64,000 nucleotides of DNA from RUG12395 sp034178705. Lineage in GTDB: Bacteria > Bacillota > Clostridia > Oscillospirales > CAG-272. A program made the translations under genes and the position numbers. Of this stretch, positions 8,513 through 17,875 are shown in pieces (within the stretch, counting starts at the first letter, position 1; the number at the start of each line of letters is the position of its first letter). The stretch spans positions 1 through 64,000 of the forward strand of contig JAXFQY010000004.1 of the NCBI GenBank assembly GCA_034178705.1. The letters are read 5' to 3'. The notes below the pieces were generated by a model. It had not been told where the DNA came from and made no database searches. It saw only the letters and a program-made list of their open reading frames with translations.

Positions 8513-9922
8513 TCAGCCGTTGTATTCGCACTCGTTAATCGCGTTCTTGAAAGCATCGGCAATCATCTTGTCGACATTGCCGCCGTCATCCGCCGCAAGG
8601 CAGGCAGAGAGAAGCGAACCGACCTGGTCGCGCGCAGTAGAAGAACCGTTGAAGGCGGGCGAGGTATAATACGCCTTCTCCTGCTGCAAACAGATCTTGG
8701 CACTCAGTGCGGAAATGTACTTACCGCCGTCCGCATTGGCAAGGAAATTCTTGTAGGTTTCGTTCTGGGCAACAGACTTCAGGACCGGAACATATCCGGA
8801 TGCCATCGAAAATTCCGCCTGGAACTCCACACTGGTAATCAGATACTTCACAAACAGCCAGGAAGCAACAACCTCCTGCGCATTATCCTTTTTAAAGATA
8901 CAGACGCTCGGTCCCTGTGAGATTACCTTCGGCTGCTCGGGATTGACCTGAGGAATTGTGGCAATACCAACCTCAAACGGATATTTTCCTGTTTCATCCG
9001 CTGTCGGACGCTGATGCGTTGCACCCGCCGAGGAACCGATGGACATATAGCTCTTTACACCGGTTTCCGCCGTAAAGAGGCCGGAGGTATAGGCACCGTA
9101 AAGCTTCTGCGTGGTCAGGTAACCCTTCTGATACCACTCGCGGAAGGTCTTAACAAATGCACGGTTGGTTTCGTTATCAAAAAGATAGTGGTCTCCGGTC
9201 GCACTTGTGTAGTCAGAGCCGTACTGCTCGCACATCGTAATAAACCAGTTGCCCTCGCTGTCGTAGCCGAGAGGAATCGAATTCGGGTCGAGCTGCTTGA
9301 TCTTTGCACAAAGCGTCTCCATTTCCTCCCATGTGGTCGGCACGGTGAGATTGTTGGCTTCAAAGAAGGTCTTGTTATAATAGAGAACCTCGGTGGACTT
9401 TGAGAACGGCATCGTATACATCAGACCGTCCCCGAACTGCTTTCCTTCGTTATAATACCCTTCAATGAAATCCGCCTTCTGCTCTTCCGTGAGGCCGAGC
9501 GTTTCCTCGGTCCCATCCGCGCGCTTGACGCTAATCGTGCTGTCGATCAGATTGTCAAGTGTCGCAACGGCGCCGGCAAGGTTGTAAAGTGCAACATGAT
9601 CCGGATAGCAGTAGGCGATGTTCGGCTGCCCGCCGACAGTAATCTCCGTGCTGATCTGGTTGCGGACATCATCATAGCTGCCAACCTGCTCGGAAGCGAT
9701 ATGGATATTCGGATAAAGCTTGTTGAACTCCTCAATGTATAGATTGAGAACATCGCTGAGGTTGGAGCCCATCGTATGGTAGAAAGTGATGGTTACATCG
9801 CTTCCGTCGTAACCGGCTTCCGGTACCTCAAAGTTCGGCGCCGCCTTTGCTTCACCGCAGGATGCAAGCATGGACAGCCCCATCGCAAGGACAAGAACAA
9901 ACGCAAGAATCTTCCGTTTCAT
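8513..9922 (-). CDS. ABC transporter solute-binding lipoprotein (UgpB/MalE-like, family 1)
   Basis: A 469-residue lipoprotein (MKRKILAFVLVLAMGLSMLASCG; lipobox LASC) with the family-1 binding-protein fold: VTITFYHTMGSNLSDVLN near the N terminus, then EVLYYNKTFFEANNLTVP and the WLFVKYLIT segment near the C terminus. It delivers a ligand to the permease pair encoded just upstream. CUT1-type proteins bind sugars, oligosaccharides or glycerol-3-phosphate. The adjacent nuclease lipoprotein makes a nucleic-acid fragment or nucleoside a plausible but unproven ligand here. Confidence 0.88.
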   Translation of the reverse strand: MKRKILAFVLVLAMGLSMLASCGEAKAAPNFEVPEAGYDGSDVTITFYHTMGSNLSDVLNLYIEEFNKLYPNIHIASEQVGSYDDVRNQISTEITVGGQPNIAYCYPDHVALYNLAGAVATLDNLIDSTISVKRADGTEETLGLTEEQKADFIEGYYNEGKQFGDGLMYTMPFSKSTEVLYYNKTFFEANNLTVPTTWEEMETLCAKIKQLDPNSIPLGYDSEGNWFITMCEQYGSDYTSATGDHYLFDNETNRAFVKTFREWYQKGYLTTQKLYGAYTSGLFTAETGVKSYMSIGSSAGATHQRPTADETGKYPFEVGIATIPQVNPEQPKVISQGPSVCIFKKDNAQEVVASWLFVKYLITSVEFQAEFSMASGYVPVLKSVAQNETYKNFLANADGGKYISALSAKICLQQEKAYYTSPAFNGSSTARDQVGSLLSACLAADDGGNVDKMIADAFKNAINECEYNG

Positions 9923-9964
9923 AATTTCCCTCCTTAAATTTATGTTTCCGGGTCTTTCGACCGT

Positions 9965-10858
9965 TCAACCTTTGATACCGCTCCTGCTTACGCCCTTCAT
10001 GATATACTTGCGCAGGAAAATGAAGACGAGGAACAGGGGAGCAGATACGATGGCAACCGCTGCCATCTGTACAGGGTAATTGACATCGCCTGTTGTATCG
10101 GTAAAGGCATTGCGCAATCCGTTTGTAATCAAGCGGTGTGCGTCGTCGTTCGCGACAAGGCGCGGCCAGATATAGGAGTTCCATGCTCCCATCATTTTCA
10201 GAATGGTAATGGAAATCAGTGTTGGAAGTGCGAGCGGAATCATAACCTTCCAGAGATATTTCAGATCACTGGTTCCGTCCACTTTTGCAGCAAGGTACAA
10301 CTCATTGGGGATCTGCATGAAGTTCTGTCGCAGCAGGTAGATATAGAACACACTGACAAGGAACGGAACGATCAGAACCGTATAGGTGTTTTTCCAGCCG
10401 AATGTCGTAACGGTTCCGTAATTGGTAATGGTAAACAGCTCACCCGGAATCATCATTGTCGCAAGCAGCGCGGCAAACAGCGCATTTTTGCCTTTGAACT
10501 CCAAGCGCGCAAACGCAAAAGCCGACAGCACGGTGATAACCAGGGAAAGCACAGTGGAAACCAGTCCGACAATCATCGTATTGATAAAAAGCCGACCGAG
10601 CGTCGCCTGACTGAATGCCGTCGCATAGTTGGACCACAGTACCTGCCGCGGCCAGAAGGTCGGAACGCTCATACGGTACTCATCCAGACTTTTCAGCGAG
10701 GAGTTAATCATCCAGTAAAACGGAAACAGGACAATCAGCGCCATCGCAAGCAAAAAGGCGTACAGCAGAAACTGAACCAAAAAACGTACAATCTTCTGCT
10801 TGACCGTTTCACGGCGCAGATCTCTTTCATGCATTGTTGCTGAAGCTTCGTTTTTCAT
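9965..10858 (-). CDS. ABC transporter permease (UgpE/MalG-like)
   Basis: A 297-residue inner-membrane permease with about six membrane segments. The EAA loop that docks on the ATPase is seen as LAAKVDGTSDLKYLWKVMIP near residue 200, and the C-terminal PLFLVFIFLRKYIMKGVSRS is typical of MalG/UgpE. It pairs with the UgpA-like permease 10 bases upstream and the binding protein 42 bases downstream. Confidence 0.9.
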   Translation of the reverse strand: MKNEASATMHERDLRRETVKQKIVRFLVQFLLYAFLLAMALIVLFPFYWMINSSLKSLDEYRMSVPTFWPRQVLWSNYATAFSQATLGRLFINTMIVGLVSTVLSLVITVLSAFAFARLEFKGKNALFAALLATMMIPGELFTITNYGTVTTFGWKNTYTVLIVPFLVSVFYIYLLRQNFMQIPNELYLAAKVDGTSDLKYLWKVMIPLALPTLISITILKMMGAWNSYIWPRLVANDDAHRLITNGLRNAFTDTTGDVNYPVQMAAVAIVSAPLFLVFIFLRKYIMKGVSRSGIKG

Positions 10859-10868
10859 CCGGCACCTC

Positions 10869-11813
10869 TCAATAATGCACGCGCTTCTTGCTGACCTGAA
10901 GGTTAATCAGAGTCACGACAAGAATAATCGCGAAAAGGATAAGGGCGGCGGCACTGGCACGTCCCTGCTGATTCGTAGACAGGGAGTCATAAATAAAGCC
11001 GACCATGGTATTGAGACGCCCCGCGTCATCAGCCGGTCCCATGGATTCTCCGAAAATACCGACGATGCTCGTGTATTCTTTAAAGCCGCCGATAAATCCG
11101 GTAATAATAACATAGGCAAGCATAGGGGAAAGGAGCGGAACGGTAATCCGTGTAAAAATCCGACGCCGGCTTGTTCCGTCTACTCGCGCGGCATCATAGT
11201 ACTGCCGGTTGATGCTCTGAAGTCCGCCGAGCAGGATCAGGATCTTGAAGGGCAGCGCATTCCAGACAATGTAGACAATCATGACCGTCATATTTGCTGC
11301 ATAGGAGGATCCGGCATTAATCCAGTTCACCGCCTTGCCGCCGAAGAATTCGATCACGTTATTGATAATACCCGCAGTAACAACGATTTCATTTTCCGTT
11401 CCGAAAAAGCTGCCGACGATGTTGAACATCGCAGCAAATACCATGCCGATCGCAATGGAGTTTGTAACATAGGGAAGGAAAAAGATCGTTTGCAGCAGCT
11501 TCTGCAGCGGCTTGATGGAATTCAGACAGACCGCAATGAGAAGCGCAAGAAAGGAGGAAATCAAAACCGTCGGCACGCAAAGCAGGATCGTATTTTTCAG
11601 GCAGGAAAGAAAACGATTATACTGCGCAACCTTGACAAAATTTCCGATTCCGAAGGAGAAGGTCTGCCCGCCCACAGCCTTCAGCCCGCTGTATCCCTCG
11701 AGAAAGGCCATCCGAACCGTATTGATAATCGGCCAGACGGTAAAAACAAGCAGAAGCAGAATCGCGGGAAGCAGATAAAGCCATGCCTTCCACTGGTGTT
11801 TGCTCTCAACCAT
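10869..11813 (-). CDS. ABC transporter permease (UgpA/MalF-like)
   Basis: A 314-residue inner-membrane permease: WLYLLPAILLLLVFTVWPI at the first membrane segment and the EAA loop YYDAARVDGTSRRRIFTRIT near residue 210. It starts 1 base after the ATPase gene stops, implying translational coupling, and forms the channel with the UgpE-like subunit. Confidence 0.9.
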   Translation of the reverse strand: MVESKHQWKAWLYLLPAILLLLVFTVWPIINTVRMAFLEGYSGLKAVGGQTFSFGIGNFVKVAQYNRFLSCLKNTILLCVPTVLISSFLALLIAVCLNSIKPLQKLLQTIFFLPYVTNSIAIGMVFAAMFNIVGSFFGTENEIVVTAGIINNVIEFFGGKAVNWINAGSSYAANMTVMIVYIVWNALPFKILILLGGLQSINRQYYDAARVDGTSRRRIFTRITVPLLSPMLAYVIITGFIGGFKEYTSIVGIFGESMGPADDAGRLNTMVGFIYDSLSTNQQGRASAAALILFAIILVVTLINLQVSKKRVHY

Positions 11814-11814
11814 C

Positions 11815-12918
11815 TTATTTCACCTCGAAATAAAGCCTCTCCTCCGTATCATCGGAGAACAGGAAAACCTTATGGGGCTTAAGAGCAAAACGAACGGAAG
11901 TAGAGCCCGAAGCAATCCGGTTGTCTGCATCAATAATCGAGCGCACCGTCGGATTGATGCTGTCTGTATGCTTGGATACAACGCTGACATCGCGTCCCAT
12001 CACCTCGACCCCGCTCAGCTCGCAGCAAAGCGGTCCGTCCTCTCGAAGCAGAAAACCCTCCGGTCGGATTCCGACCGTAACCTTCCGATCTCCGACATCG
12101 GGTACCTCCAGTACCGGAGCATCGCCGATATACAGCTTCCCGCCGCGAACCGTTCCGGAAAAAAGATTGATCGGAGGGGTTCCGAGAAACTTTGCAACAA
12201 AAAGGTTAACCGGGTCATCATAAACGTTCTGAGGCTTTCCGATCTGCTGGATCACGCCCTTTTTCATCACAACGATCCAGTCGGAAATGCTCATCGCCTC
12301 CTCCTGATCATGGGTAACAAAGACGGTCGTGATCTTCGTCTCCCGCTGAATGCGGCGGATTTCCTCCCGCGTCTGCAGGCGAAGGCGAGCATCAAGGTTG
12401 GAAAGCGGTTCATCAAGCAGAAGAACGCGCGGCATCTTTACAAGTGCACGTGCAATGGCAACACGCTGCTGCTGCCCGCCTGACAATTCGCTTGGCTTGC
12501 GGTCCATCAGATCATCGATCTGCACAAGGCGTGCCGCATAATAGGCGCGCTCCAGCATTTCCTCCTTTGTAAGCTTGTCCTCCCCCTTCAGGTTCTGCAG
12601 AGGAAAGAGAATGTTCTGCTTGACGGTCATGTGCGGATAAAGCGCGTAATTCTGGAAAACCAGTCCGACGCCGCGATTTTCCGGAGCCAACTCGGTCACA
12701 TCATCCTCCCCGAAGAAAATCTTCCCCGAGGTCGGCTTCTGCAGCCCGCTGATCATATACAAAGTCGTGCTCTTGCCGCAACCGGAGGGACCGAGCAAAC
12801 CGATCAGCGATCCGTCCGGAATGGTAAAGCTGAAGTCGTTGACCGCCACGACCTCTTCCTTCGACTTCTTGTTCCGGCTCGGGAAAATTTTAGTCAGGTT
12901 TCGCAGTTCTACTTTCAT
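11815..12918 (-). CDS. ABC transporter ATP-binding protein (UgpC/MsmK/MalK-like)
   Basis: A 367-residue ATPase of the carbohydrate-importer class: Walker A GPSGCGKST (about 43-51), Q loop VFQNYALYPHMTV, signature LSGGQQQR, Walker B LLLDEPLSNLDA and the switch His in THDQEEAM, then a C-terminal TOBE regulatory domain. It lies 37 bases after the RDD gene with no terminator between, so the importer appears to belong to the same transcript as surE and the nrnA pair. Confidence 0.93.
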   Translation of the reverse strand: MKVELRNLTKIFPSRNKKSKEEVVAVNDFSFTIPDGSLIGLLGPSGCGKSTTLYMISGLQKPTSGKIFFGEDDVTELAPENRGVGLVFQNYALYPHMTVKQNILFPLQNLKGEDKLTKEEMLERAYYAARLVQIDDLMDRKPSELSGGQQQRVAIARALVKMPRVLLLDEPLSNLDARLRLQTREEIRRIQRETKITTVFVTHDQEEAMSISDWIVVMKKGVIQQIGKPQNVYDDPVNLFVAKFLGTPPINLFSGTVRGGKLYIGDAPVLEVPDVGDRKVTVGIRPEGFLLREDGPLCCELSGVEVMGRDVSVVSKHTDSINPTVRSIIDADNRIASGSTSVRFALKPHKVFLFSDDTEERLYFEVK

Positions 12919-12955
12919 ACATGCACTTCCTTTATGTAAGCAGTGAATTAACAGA

Positions 12956-13729
12956 TCAGTAGGGCTCGCGTGCGGCGCGCTCTGCCGCCGCTTTCTTTTT
13001 ATACTCCAGCATATCCTCGGTTGTCGGGAAGATCAGCTGACTGGAAAGATCAACGCACACAGTCCCGGCAAGCAGATCATGCAGCAGACTGTTTTCACGG
13101 GTTGCCGCCAGTAAAACGATCTGAAGCAGGAGGATCAGTCCGAGAACGATCACTCCGACGACCCCAATGGAATTGAACCAGATCATAATACCGATCAGAA
13201 CCGGGATCATCGTCTCAATGGTGTACTTGCCAAGCACAGTACGCACAAAAAGCTGCAGATTGGAAATCCGGACACCGTCAGTGCGCATCACAGCAATTCC
13301 GAAAATCTTTTTTCCCACCGTCTGTCCGTTCCGGAAAGCCATCGGAAGGAAAAACTCCAGAACAAGATACGCGCAAAGAATTCCGAGTGAGGTAATCAGC
13401 AGGGTCAGATTCAGAACCATTCGATAGCAGTGCATCGCCTCCGCGTCCTCCAGAAGAGCACGGTAAGCGGTATCATACGCATCCCGTGCCTGCTTGTTCA
13501 GAGCGTTGTACTGCTCTTCGGTCAGATCGAAGGTCACACCGTAACGTGCTTCATAGGTACGGTAACTGTCGTCAAGACGAGCGGCATAACTGTCATAACC
13601 GGTCGCGGCGGAAAGAAGCCATCCGAAACCGGCAGCAAGAATGGAAAGAAGAATCAGATCAAGCAGAAATGCCGAAAACCGTTTCAGCAGACTTGCTTTC
13701 TGCACATCGTAGATCATCGGCTGCCTCAC
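12956..13729 (-). CDS. RDD family membrane protein
   Basis: A 257-residue membrane protein with the RDD signature at its start (KASLLKRFSAFLLDLILLSI) and about four hydrophobic segments; QTVGKKIFGIAVMRTDG is the second typical RDD stretch. The family is poorly understood; some members act as ion antiporters. It overlaps the surE stop by 4 bases, so it is translated with surE. Its role in this operon is unknown. Confidence 0.85.
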   Translation of the reverse strand: MRQPMIYDVQKASLLKRFSAFLLDLILLSILAAGFGWLLSAATGYDSYAARLDDSYRTYEARYGVTFDLTEEQYNALNKQARDAYDTAYRALLEDAEAMHCYRMVLNLTLLITSLGILCAYLVLEFFLPMAFRNGQTVGKKIFGIAVMRTDGVRISNLQLFVRTVLGKYTIETMIPVLIGIMIWFNSIGVVGVIVLGLILLLQIVLLAATRENSLLHDLLAGTVCVDLSSQLIFPTTEDMLEYKKKAAAERAAREPY

Positions 13730-14460
13730 AAGCTTTCCGGAGACCGGAAAGAATTAAAAACTGCGAAATCGGTACGGGACAGAGACAGGGGTGTCACCGA
13801 AAGATAACCGGAGGCAATCGCCCCGGTATCAAAGGAGGGATCCTCCGTTTCGAGATAACGGCACATCCCTTCCTGCGAGTAAAGTGCCTCTCCCTTCGGA
13901 ACAAAGCGATCGGTATAGCAGGTTCCTCCCTGCCGGGTCCATCGAATCCCATGGGGATCCGGGGGGATATTCACATTGAACACACGGCACCGCTCAAGCA
14001 ACCGGTTGGAAACCAGAAAATCATAGGCTTCTTCAAGATGATCGGAAATTCCGTCAAGACTGTCTGACGCACCGGCAGAAAAGGCAACAGCGGTCAGTTC
14101 CATCCGCGCTGCTTCGAAGGCGGCACCGACTGTACCGGAAAAAGCGATATCATCCCCGGCGTTATAGCCCCGGTTCACACCGGAAAGCACAAGGTCAAAG
14201 CGTAGACCGAGTCCGATAACGGCATACCGGACACAGTCAACAGGGGTTCCGTCAACCTCGTAGGCTTTTCTTCCGGAGAAAGCGTCGGACGGAAGGATCC
14301 GGATCGGCTCTCCGATTGTAATGGAATGACTTTTTCCGCTCTGCTGCCGCGCGGGAGCACAAATCACCACTTCACCGAGGCTCTCTGCCCAATCCGCAAG
14401 AGCGCGAAGTCCGGGTGCCTGAATTCCGTCATCGTTTGTGATCAGAATCTTCATAGCCAC
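13726..14460 (-). CDS. surE: 5'/3'-nucleotidase SurE
   Basis: A 244-residue cytoplasmic phosphatase that removes phosphate from nucleoside 5'- or 3'-monophosphates. The metal-binding N terminus ILITNDDGIQAPGL is exact, followed by APARQQSGKSHSIT, EVDGTPVDCVRYA and SGVNRGYNAGDDIAFSGTV, all family signatures. It overlaps nrnA upstream by 10 bases and the RDD gene by 4. In this operon it would convert the mononucleotides released by NrnA into nucleosides. Confidence 0.95.
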   Translation of the reverse strand: MAMKILITNDDGIQAPGLRALADWAESLGEVVICAPARQQSGKSHSITIGEPIRILPSDAFSGRKAYEVDGTPVDCVRYAVIGLGLRFDLVLSGVNRGYNAGDDIAFSGTVGAAFEAARMELTAVAFSAGASDSLDGISDHLEEAYDFLVSNRLLERCRVFNVNIPPDPHGIRWTRQGGTCYTDRFVPKGEALYSQEGMCRYLETEDPSFDTGAIASGYLSVTPLSLSRTDFAVFNSFRSPESL

Positions 14461-15434
14461 CCCGTGTTTGTTTCCTTATAGTTTTTCAGCTTTCGGTCCG
14501 CCTCTCTCAACAGAGCACGAACCTCCTCACGGCTGAAAACCGTCGCACCCGCCGCATTGACATGCCCCCCGCCGCGCCAATGCTCGGCGATGTCGTGTAC
14601 CGGGAGAAAGCGGGAACGGAGTCTCACACGGATTTCCTCCTTTTCCTTGTTCTCAATAAAGGCAATCCAGATCAAAGAGCCACGGATGGAATCGAGAAAA
14701 GATACTGCTGTTCCCGCCTGCTCCTGAGACAAACCGAATTGTCGCTGCATCGCATCGTCTATCAGAATATAAGCAACCCCATTTGCCGTAATCTTCATTT
14801 TCCGATAAATATATGCCTTGAATTTGAAATAATCGAAATTCTCCAGATAGAGATGAGAAAAAATCGGTTCAGGATCCACCCCGGTATCCAGCATTTCGGC
14901 AGCAAGCCGGAGAGTATCCCCATTCACTTCGCGATAACGGAAACGCCCCGTATCCGTGACCATGCCTGTGTACAGAAAGGTTGCAGCGCGGCGGGAAAGC
15001 TTCAGCTCCTCCGGATACAGCGCGCGAAATGCAGCAACCATTTCGCAGGTGGAGGCACGGCCATCCTCCACAAGGGAAAGATCTCCGTATGGCTCGGTAT
15101 CAATATGATGATCTATCTTAATGGTTTCCCTGGCAAAGCGATGCTTGGAATTTGAAATTCTGCCGAGCGTCGCTGTATCTAAAACGATCAGCAAGGCATC
15201 TGCGTATGCCTCATCGGGAAGCTGTTCCTCCTCCTTACCGAGAAAATCCAGATATTCTGAGCTGTCTTCGTTGATGACAAAAATCTCCTTATCGGGATAG
15301 CTGTCACGAAGAATCTCGCGCAGGCCGAAAGTGGAACCGACGGCATCTCCGTCGGGACGTATATGGCGGGAAAGAATAATCCGATGATATTGACGGATTT
15401 TCTCCAGAATCGCCTGTGTCAGTTTTTTATCCAT
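14451..15434 (-). CDS. NrnA-like DHH phosphoesterase (nanoRNase/pAp phosphatase), copy 1
   Basis: A 327-residue DHH-DHHA1 protein. The metal motifs are HIRPDGDAVGS, IVLDTA, IKIDHH and VTDTGRFRY, and the C-terminal DHHA1 domain ends with GGGHVNAAGA. NrnA enzymes degrade 2-5 nt RNA and hydrolyse 3'-phosphoadenosine 5'-phosphate. The start at 15434 is chosen for the GGAGGAAGG just upstream; an in-frame codon at 15530 lies deep in the preceding gene. It is followed by surE and preceded by a paralog, with overlaps on both sides. Confidence 0.9.
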   Translation of the reverse strand: MDKKLTQAILEKIRQYHRIILSRHIRPDGDAVGSTFGLREILRDSYPDKEIFVINEDSSEYLDFLGKEEEQLPDEAYADALLIVLDTATLGRISNSKHRFARETIKIDHHIDTEPYGDLSLVEDGRASTCEMVAAFRALYPEELKLSRRAATFLYTGMVTDTGRFRYREVNGDTLRLAAEMLDTGVDPEPIFSHLYLENFDYFKFKAYIYRKMKITANGVAYILIDDAMQRQFGLSQEQAGTAVSFLDSIRGSLIWIAFIENKEKEEIRVRLRSRFLPVHDIAEHWRGGGHVNAAGATVFSREEVRALLREADRKLKNYKETNTGWL

Positions 15435-16374
15435 TTCCTTCCTCCGCAGAAAGTTGATCAAGCTCGGCCAGCATCCGCATGGCGGTTTCCCGATCCGGAA
15501 GCGTTGCTCCGCTCGCCTTAGCATGTCCACCGCCGCCGTAACGCACGGCTATCGGATTGATGTTATACCGGGAGGAACGCAGCTCACAGAGCACGCCTCC
15601 TTTGTCTTCGGTAAAATTGCACCAGATATCCGTTCCCCGGATATCTGCCATGGTATTGACCATTCCGCGCGACAGCGAAAAGGCATCTGTGCCGAGCGCC
15701 TCGACCTCTTCCTCTGTTGTGTAAAGATAAGCGACGCGATGTTCCGTAAAACGAATCTTCAGAATGAAGGAAGCGCGCATTTTCATCCGCTCGTAATCGT
15801 CGGAATACAGTGCTGTATAAATTCTTCCCCGATCGATTCCCCGCTCACACAGCATGGCAGCAAGTCGGAAGGTTCTTGCAGAAACGGAATCAAAGCGGAA
15901 TCTTCCGGAATCGGTAACCATTCCGGTATAAAGTGCTTCCGCAGCTTCCTGCGGGATCTCAAGCGAACACGCCTCCGCAAATGCGGCTATCAGTCCGCAG
16001 CAGCTCTCAAAGCCGGAATCGACAACTTCGGTATGACAGATCTGTTCAAGAAACAGATGGTGGTCGATGCGCACGGTTTCCGCAGCCAGCGTATAGCGGG
16101 CATCGCTGATAAGCGCCGGAGAGGAGGTATCCAGAACGAAAGCAAGCGCCCCGCTGTACTCTTCATCCGATATCTCGTCCATCTCAGAGCCGGAAAGAAA
16201 AGAAAAGCGCGGCGCAGAATCCCCGACGGCAAAAATACGCTTTCCGGGGAAATTCGCGCGAAGAATATGCTTTAATCCAATCTGGCTTCCGATTGCGTCA
16301 CCATCCGGATTGCGATGCCGATGGATCACGATCGTATCATAAAGCCCGATCGCTTTCCTCACGCCGTCAAACAT
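15427..16374 (-). CDS. NrnA-like DHH phosphoesterase, copy 2
   Basis: A 315-residue paralog of the next gene, with every catalytic motif kept: HRNPDGDAIGS, FVLDTSS, VRIDHH, VTDSGRFRF and GGGHAKASGA. The two copies overlap by 8 bases and clearly differ in sequence, so the duplication is old or they were acquired separately. They may divide substrates, for instance nanoRNA versus pAp or nanoDNA. It is the first gene of the leftward ten-gene cluster. Confidence 0.88.
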   Translation of the reverse strand: MFDGVRKAIGLYDTIVIHRHRNPDGDAIGSQIGLKHILRANFPGKRIFAVGDSAPRFSFLSGSEMDEISDEEYSGALAFVLDTSSPALISDARYTLAAETVRIDHHLFLEQICHTEVVDSGFESCCGLIAAFAEACSLEIPQEAAEALYTGMVTDSGRFRFDSVSARTFRLAAMLCERGIDRGRIYTALYSDDYERMKMRASFILKIRFTEHRVAYLYTTEEEVEALGTDAFSLSRGMVNTMADIRGTDIWCNFTEDKGGVLCELRSSRYNINPIAVRYGGGGHAKASGATLPDRETAMRMLAELDQLSAEEGNG

Positions 16375-16404
16375 ACTTCCTCCGCATATTTTTTATTTGT
16401 TACT

Positions 16405-16410
16405 ATTATA
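16405..16410 (-). promoter_or_regulatory. Extended -10 promoter element for the nrnA-led operon
   Basis: The minus strand reads TGTTATAAT, a TGn-extended -10, about 30 bases before the first gene start. A good -35 is not seen. Confidence 0.45.
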
Positions 16411-16495
16411 ACATGAGTTAACACAGATATCTACATACAATATCAACGAAAATCGATTTAGTTTTATTGCAGATATTCCAAGAATCCATCATTTT

Positions 16496-17695
16496 TCAGT
16501 CGAAATAGCCCTGATACCGGATTTTTGTATCGCGCCAAGGGAAAAAATACCGATACAGATCCAGAAAATAGTCATCGGTCATACTGGCAATATAATCCGT
16601 TACAATCCTGTCCGGCTCCTCGTTTCCGTAGGAAGAACCGCGCAGAGCCTGAAACCGCTCGACATAGGCAATATGGTGAGTAAAAATCGGGGATTCCTTT
16701 CTCCCCTGCACAAGATCGTCAAACAGCCTCTCATACAGCTCCGCCATCATCGGACGCACCGTTTCCGCAAGGCGCCCCTCCTCCGTCACGCGGTTGTAAA
16801 TCACCGCGTAATTCTCCTGTCTCGACTGCATCATGGCATCAAGGTAGCTGCGATCCAGCCGGATATAGGGCTTGCCGTAGCTGTTTTCGATCAGATTGAC
16901 CGCCAGATTATTGACGATTTCGGTATTGGAGGCGCCGATCACATTATTTTGGAAAGGATCCTCCCGGATAAAACCGGCGCGCAAAGCGTCCTCCCGATCT
17001 TTGCCGAGATAGGCAATAATGTCGGAAATGCGGACGACAATCGCTTCCAGCGTTGTCGGTGTGATACGGGTTACATAGGTCCGGTCTTTCTCGCAGCAGG
17101 AAAGCACACGGTCAAATTCAGCAAAATCCCCGATCGGTTCCGGAACATACTTTTCACGGTCAAGAAGAAAATTATGACTGCACAGTCCCGTCAGGGTCTG
17201 AAGGGTAATATTATAAGGATAGATACGGTCAAGCACACGCGCCGACTGCGCCGCATGGCAGAAGTGTCTGCCGGTACGGGCAAAGGAAATTTCATCAAGA
17301 AAGCGCTCTCCCGCATGGGCAAAGGGCGTGTGTCCCATATCATGTCCGAGCGCAATAGCCTCGATCAGATCCGTGTTGAGATTCAAAGCAGCACCGATGG
17401 TCCGAGCGATGCGGGATACAAGCTGCACATGCAGCATTCTGTGCGAGACATCGTCGTTCTTGACAAAAGAAAAGACCTGCGTTTTGTCGGAATACCTGTT
17501 ATAGAAGGGGCAATGCATAATCATTTCGGTATCGCGTGCATAGGCAGATCGCCATCCGGTATCAACAATTCCCATGCTTCCGTAGCGATAAACCGCAGCG
17601 CTGTCCGGACATGCCGTCCGCGGATACGTTCCGGTGGCACGTTCGGTTTTCATTCTTGCTGTCAGCTCTGCCGACAGGGTATCCAGCTTCATCAT
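16496..17695 (-). CDS. dGTPase-like HD-domain deoxynucleoside triphosphohydrolase
   Basis: A 399-residue HD protein of the Dgt family, which splits dNTPs to nucleoside and triphosphate. Visible metal motifs: HRMLHVQLVSRIART (first His), GHDMGHTPFAH (HD pair, about residues 112-122) and the downstream VVRISDIIAYLGKD Asp. The start at 17695 is set by GGAGG about 10 bases upstream; an in-frame codon at 17737 would place the binding site inside the gene. It stands just upstream of the nucleotide-salvage operon and reads the same way, separated by 121 bases. Confidence 0.87.
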   Translation of the reverse strand: MMKLDTLSAELTARMKTERATGTYPRTACPDSAAVYRYGSMGIVDTGWRSAYARDTEMIMHCPFYNRYSDKTQVFSFVKNDDVSHRMLHVQLVSRIARTIGAALNLNTDLIEAIALGHDMGHTPFAHAGERFLDEISFARTGRHFCHAAQSARVLDRIYPYNITLQTLTGLCSHNFLLDREKYVPEPIGDFAEFDRVLSCCEKDRTYVTRITPTTLEAIVVRISDIIAYLGKDREDALRAGFIREDPFQNNVIGASNTEIVNNLAVNLIENSYGKPYIRLDRSYLDAMMQSRQENYAVIYNRVTEEGRLAETVRPMMAELYERLFDDLVQGRKESPIFTHHIAYVERFQALRGSSYGNEEPDRIVTDYIASMTDDYFLDLYRYFFPWRDTKIRYQGYFD

Positions 17696-17816
17696 GACCT
17701 TCTGTCCTCCGGACAACATTATAACACCTTCCGGCACTTTGAAAAGGGGCTTTTTGTTTTTTCTCCATTATTGACAAATTTCGATGCACCCGATTAGGAA
17801 AAACCGCCGAAACCGA

Positions 17817-17845
17817 TTGACATAGTAAAATCCCGGTGCTATAAT
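17817..17845 (+). promoter_or_regulatory. Consensus sigma-A promoter for the antiporter gene
   Basis: TTGACA (17817-17822), 17-base spacer, TATAAT (17840-17845): a perfect consensus pair 30 bases before the start codon. Confidence 0.85.
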
Positions 17846-17875
17846 GATGCGTATTTTAGAAACAGAGGCGATTTT

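Noticed and set aside
8500..8562. Longer start for the SNase lipoprotein
   Set aside because: It would overlap the binding-protein gene and bury the signal peptide.
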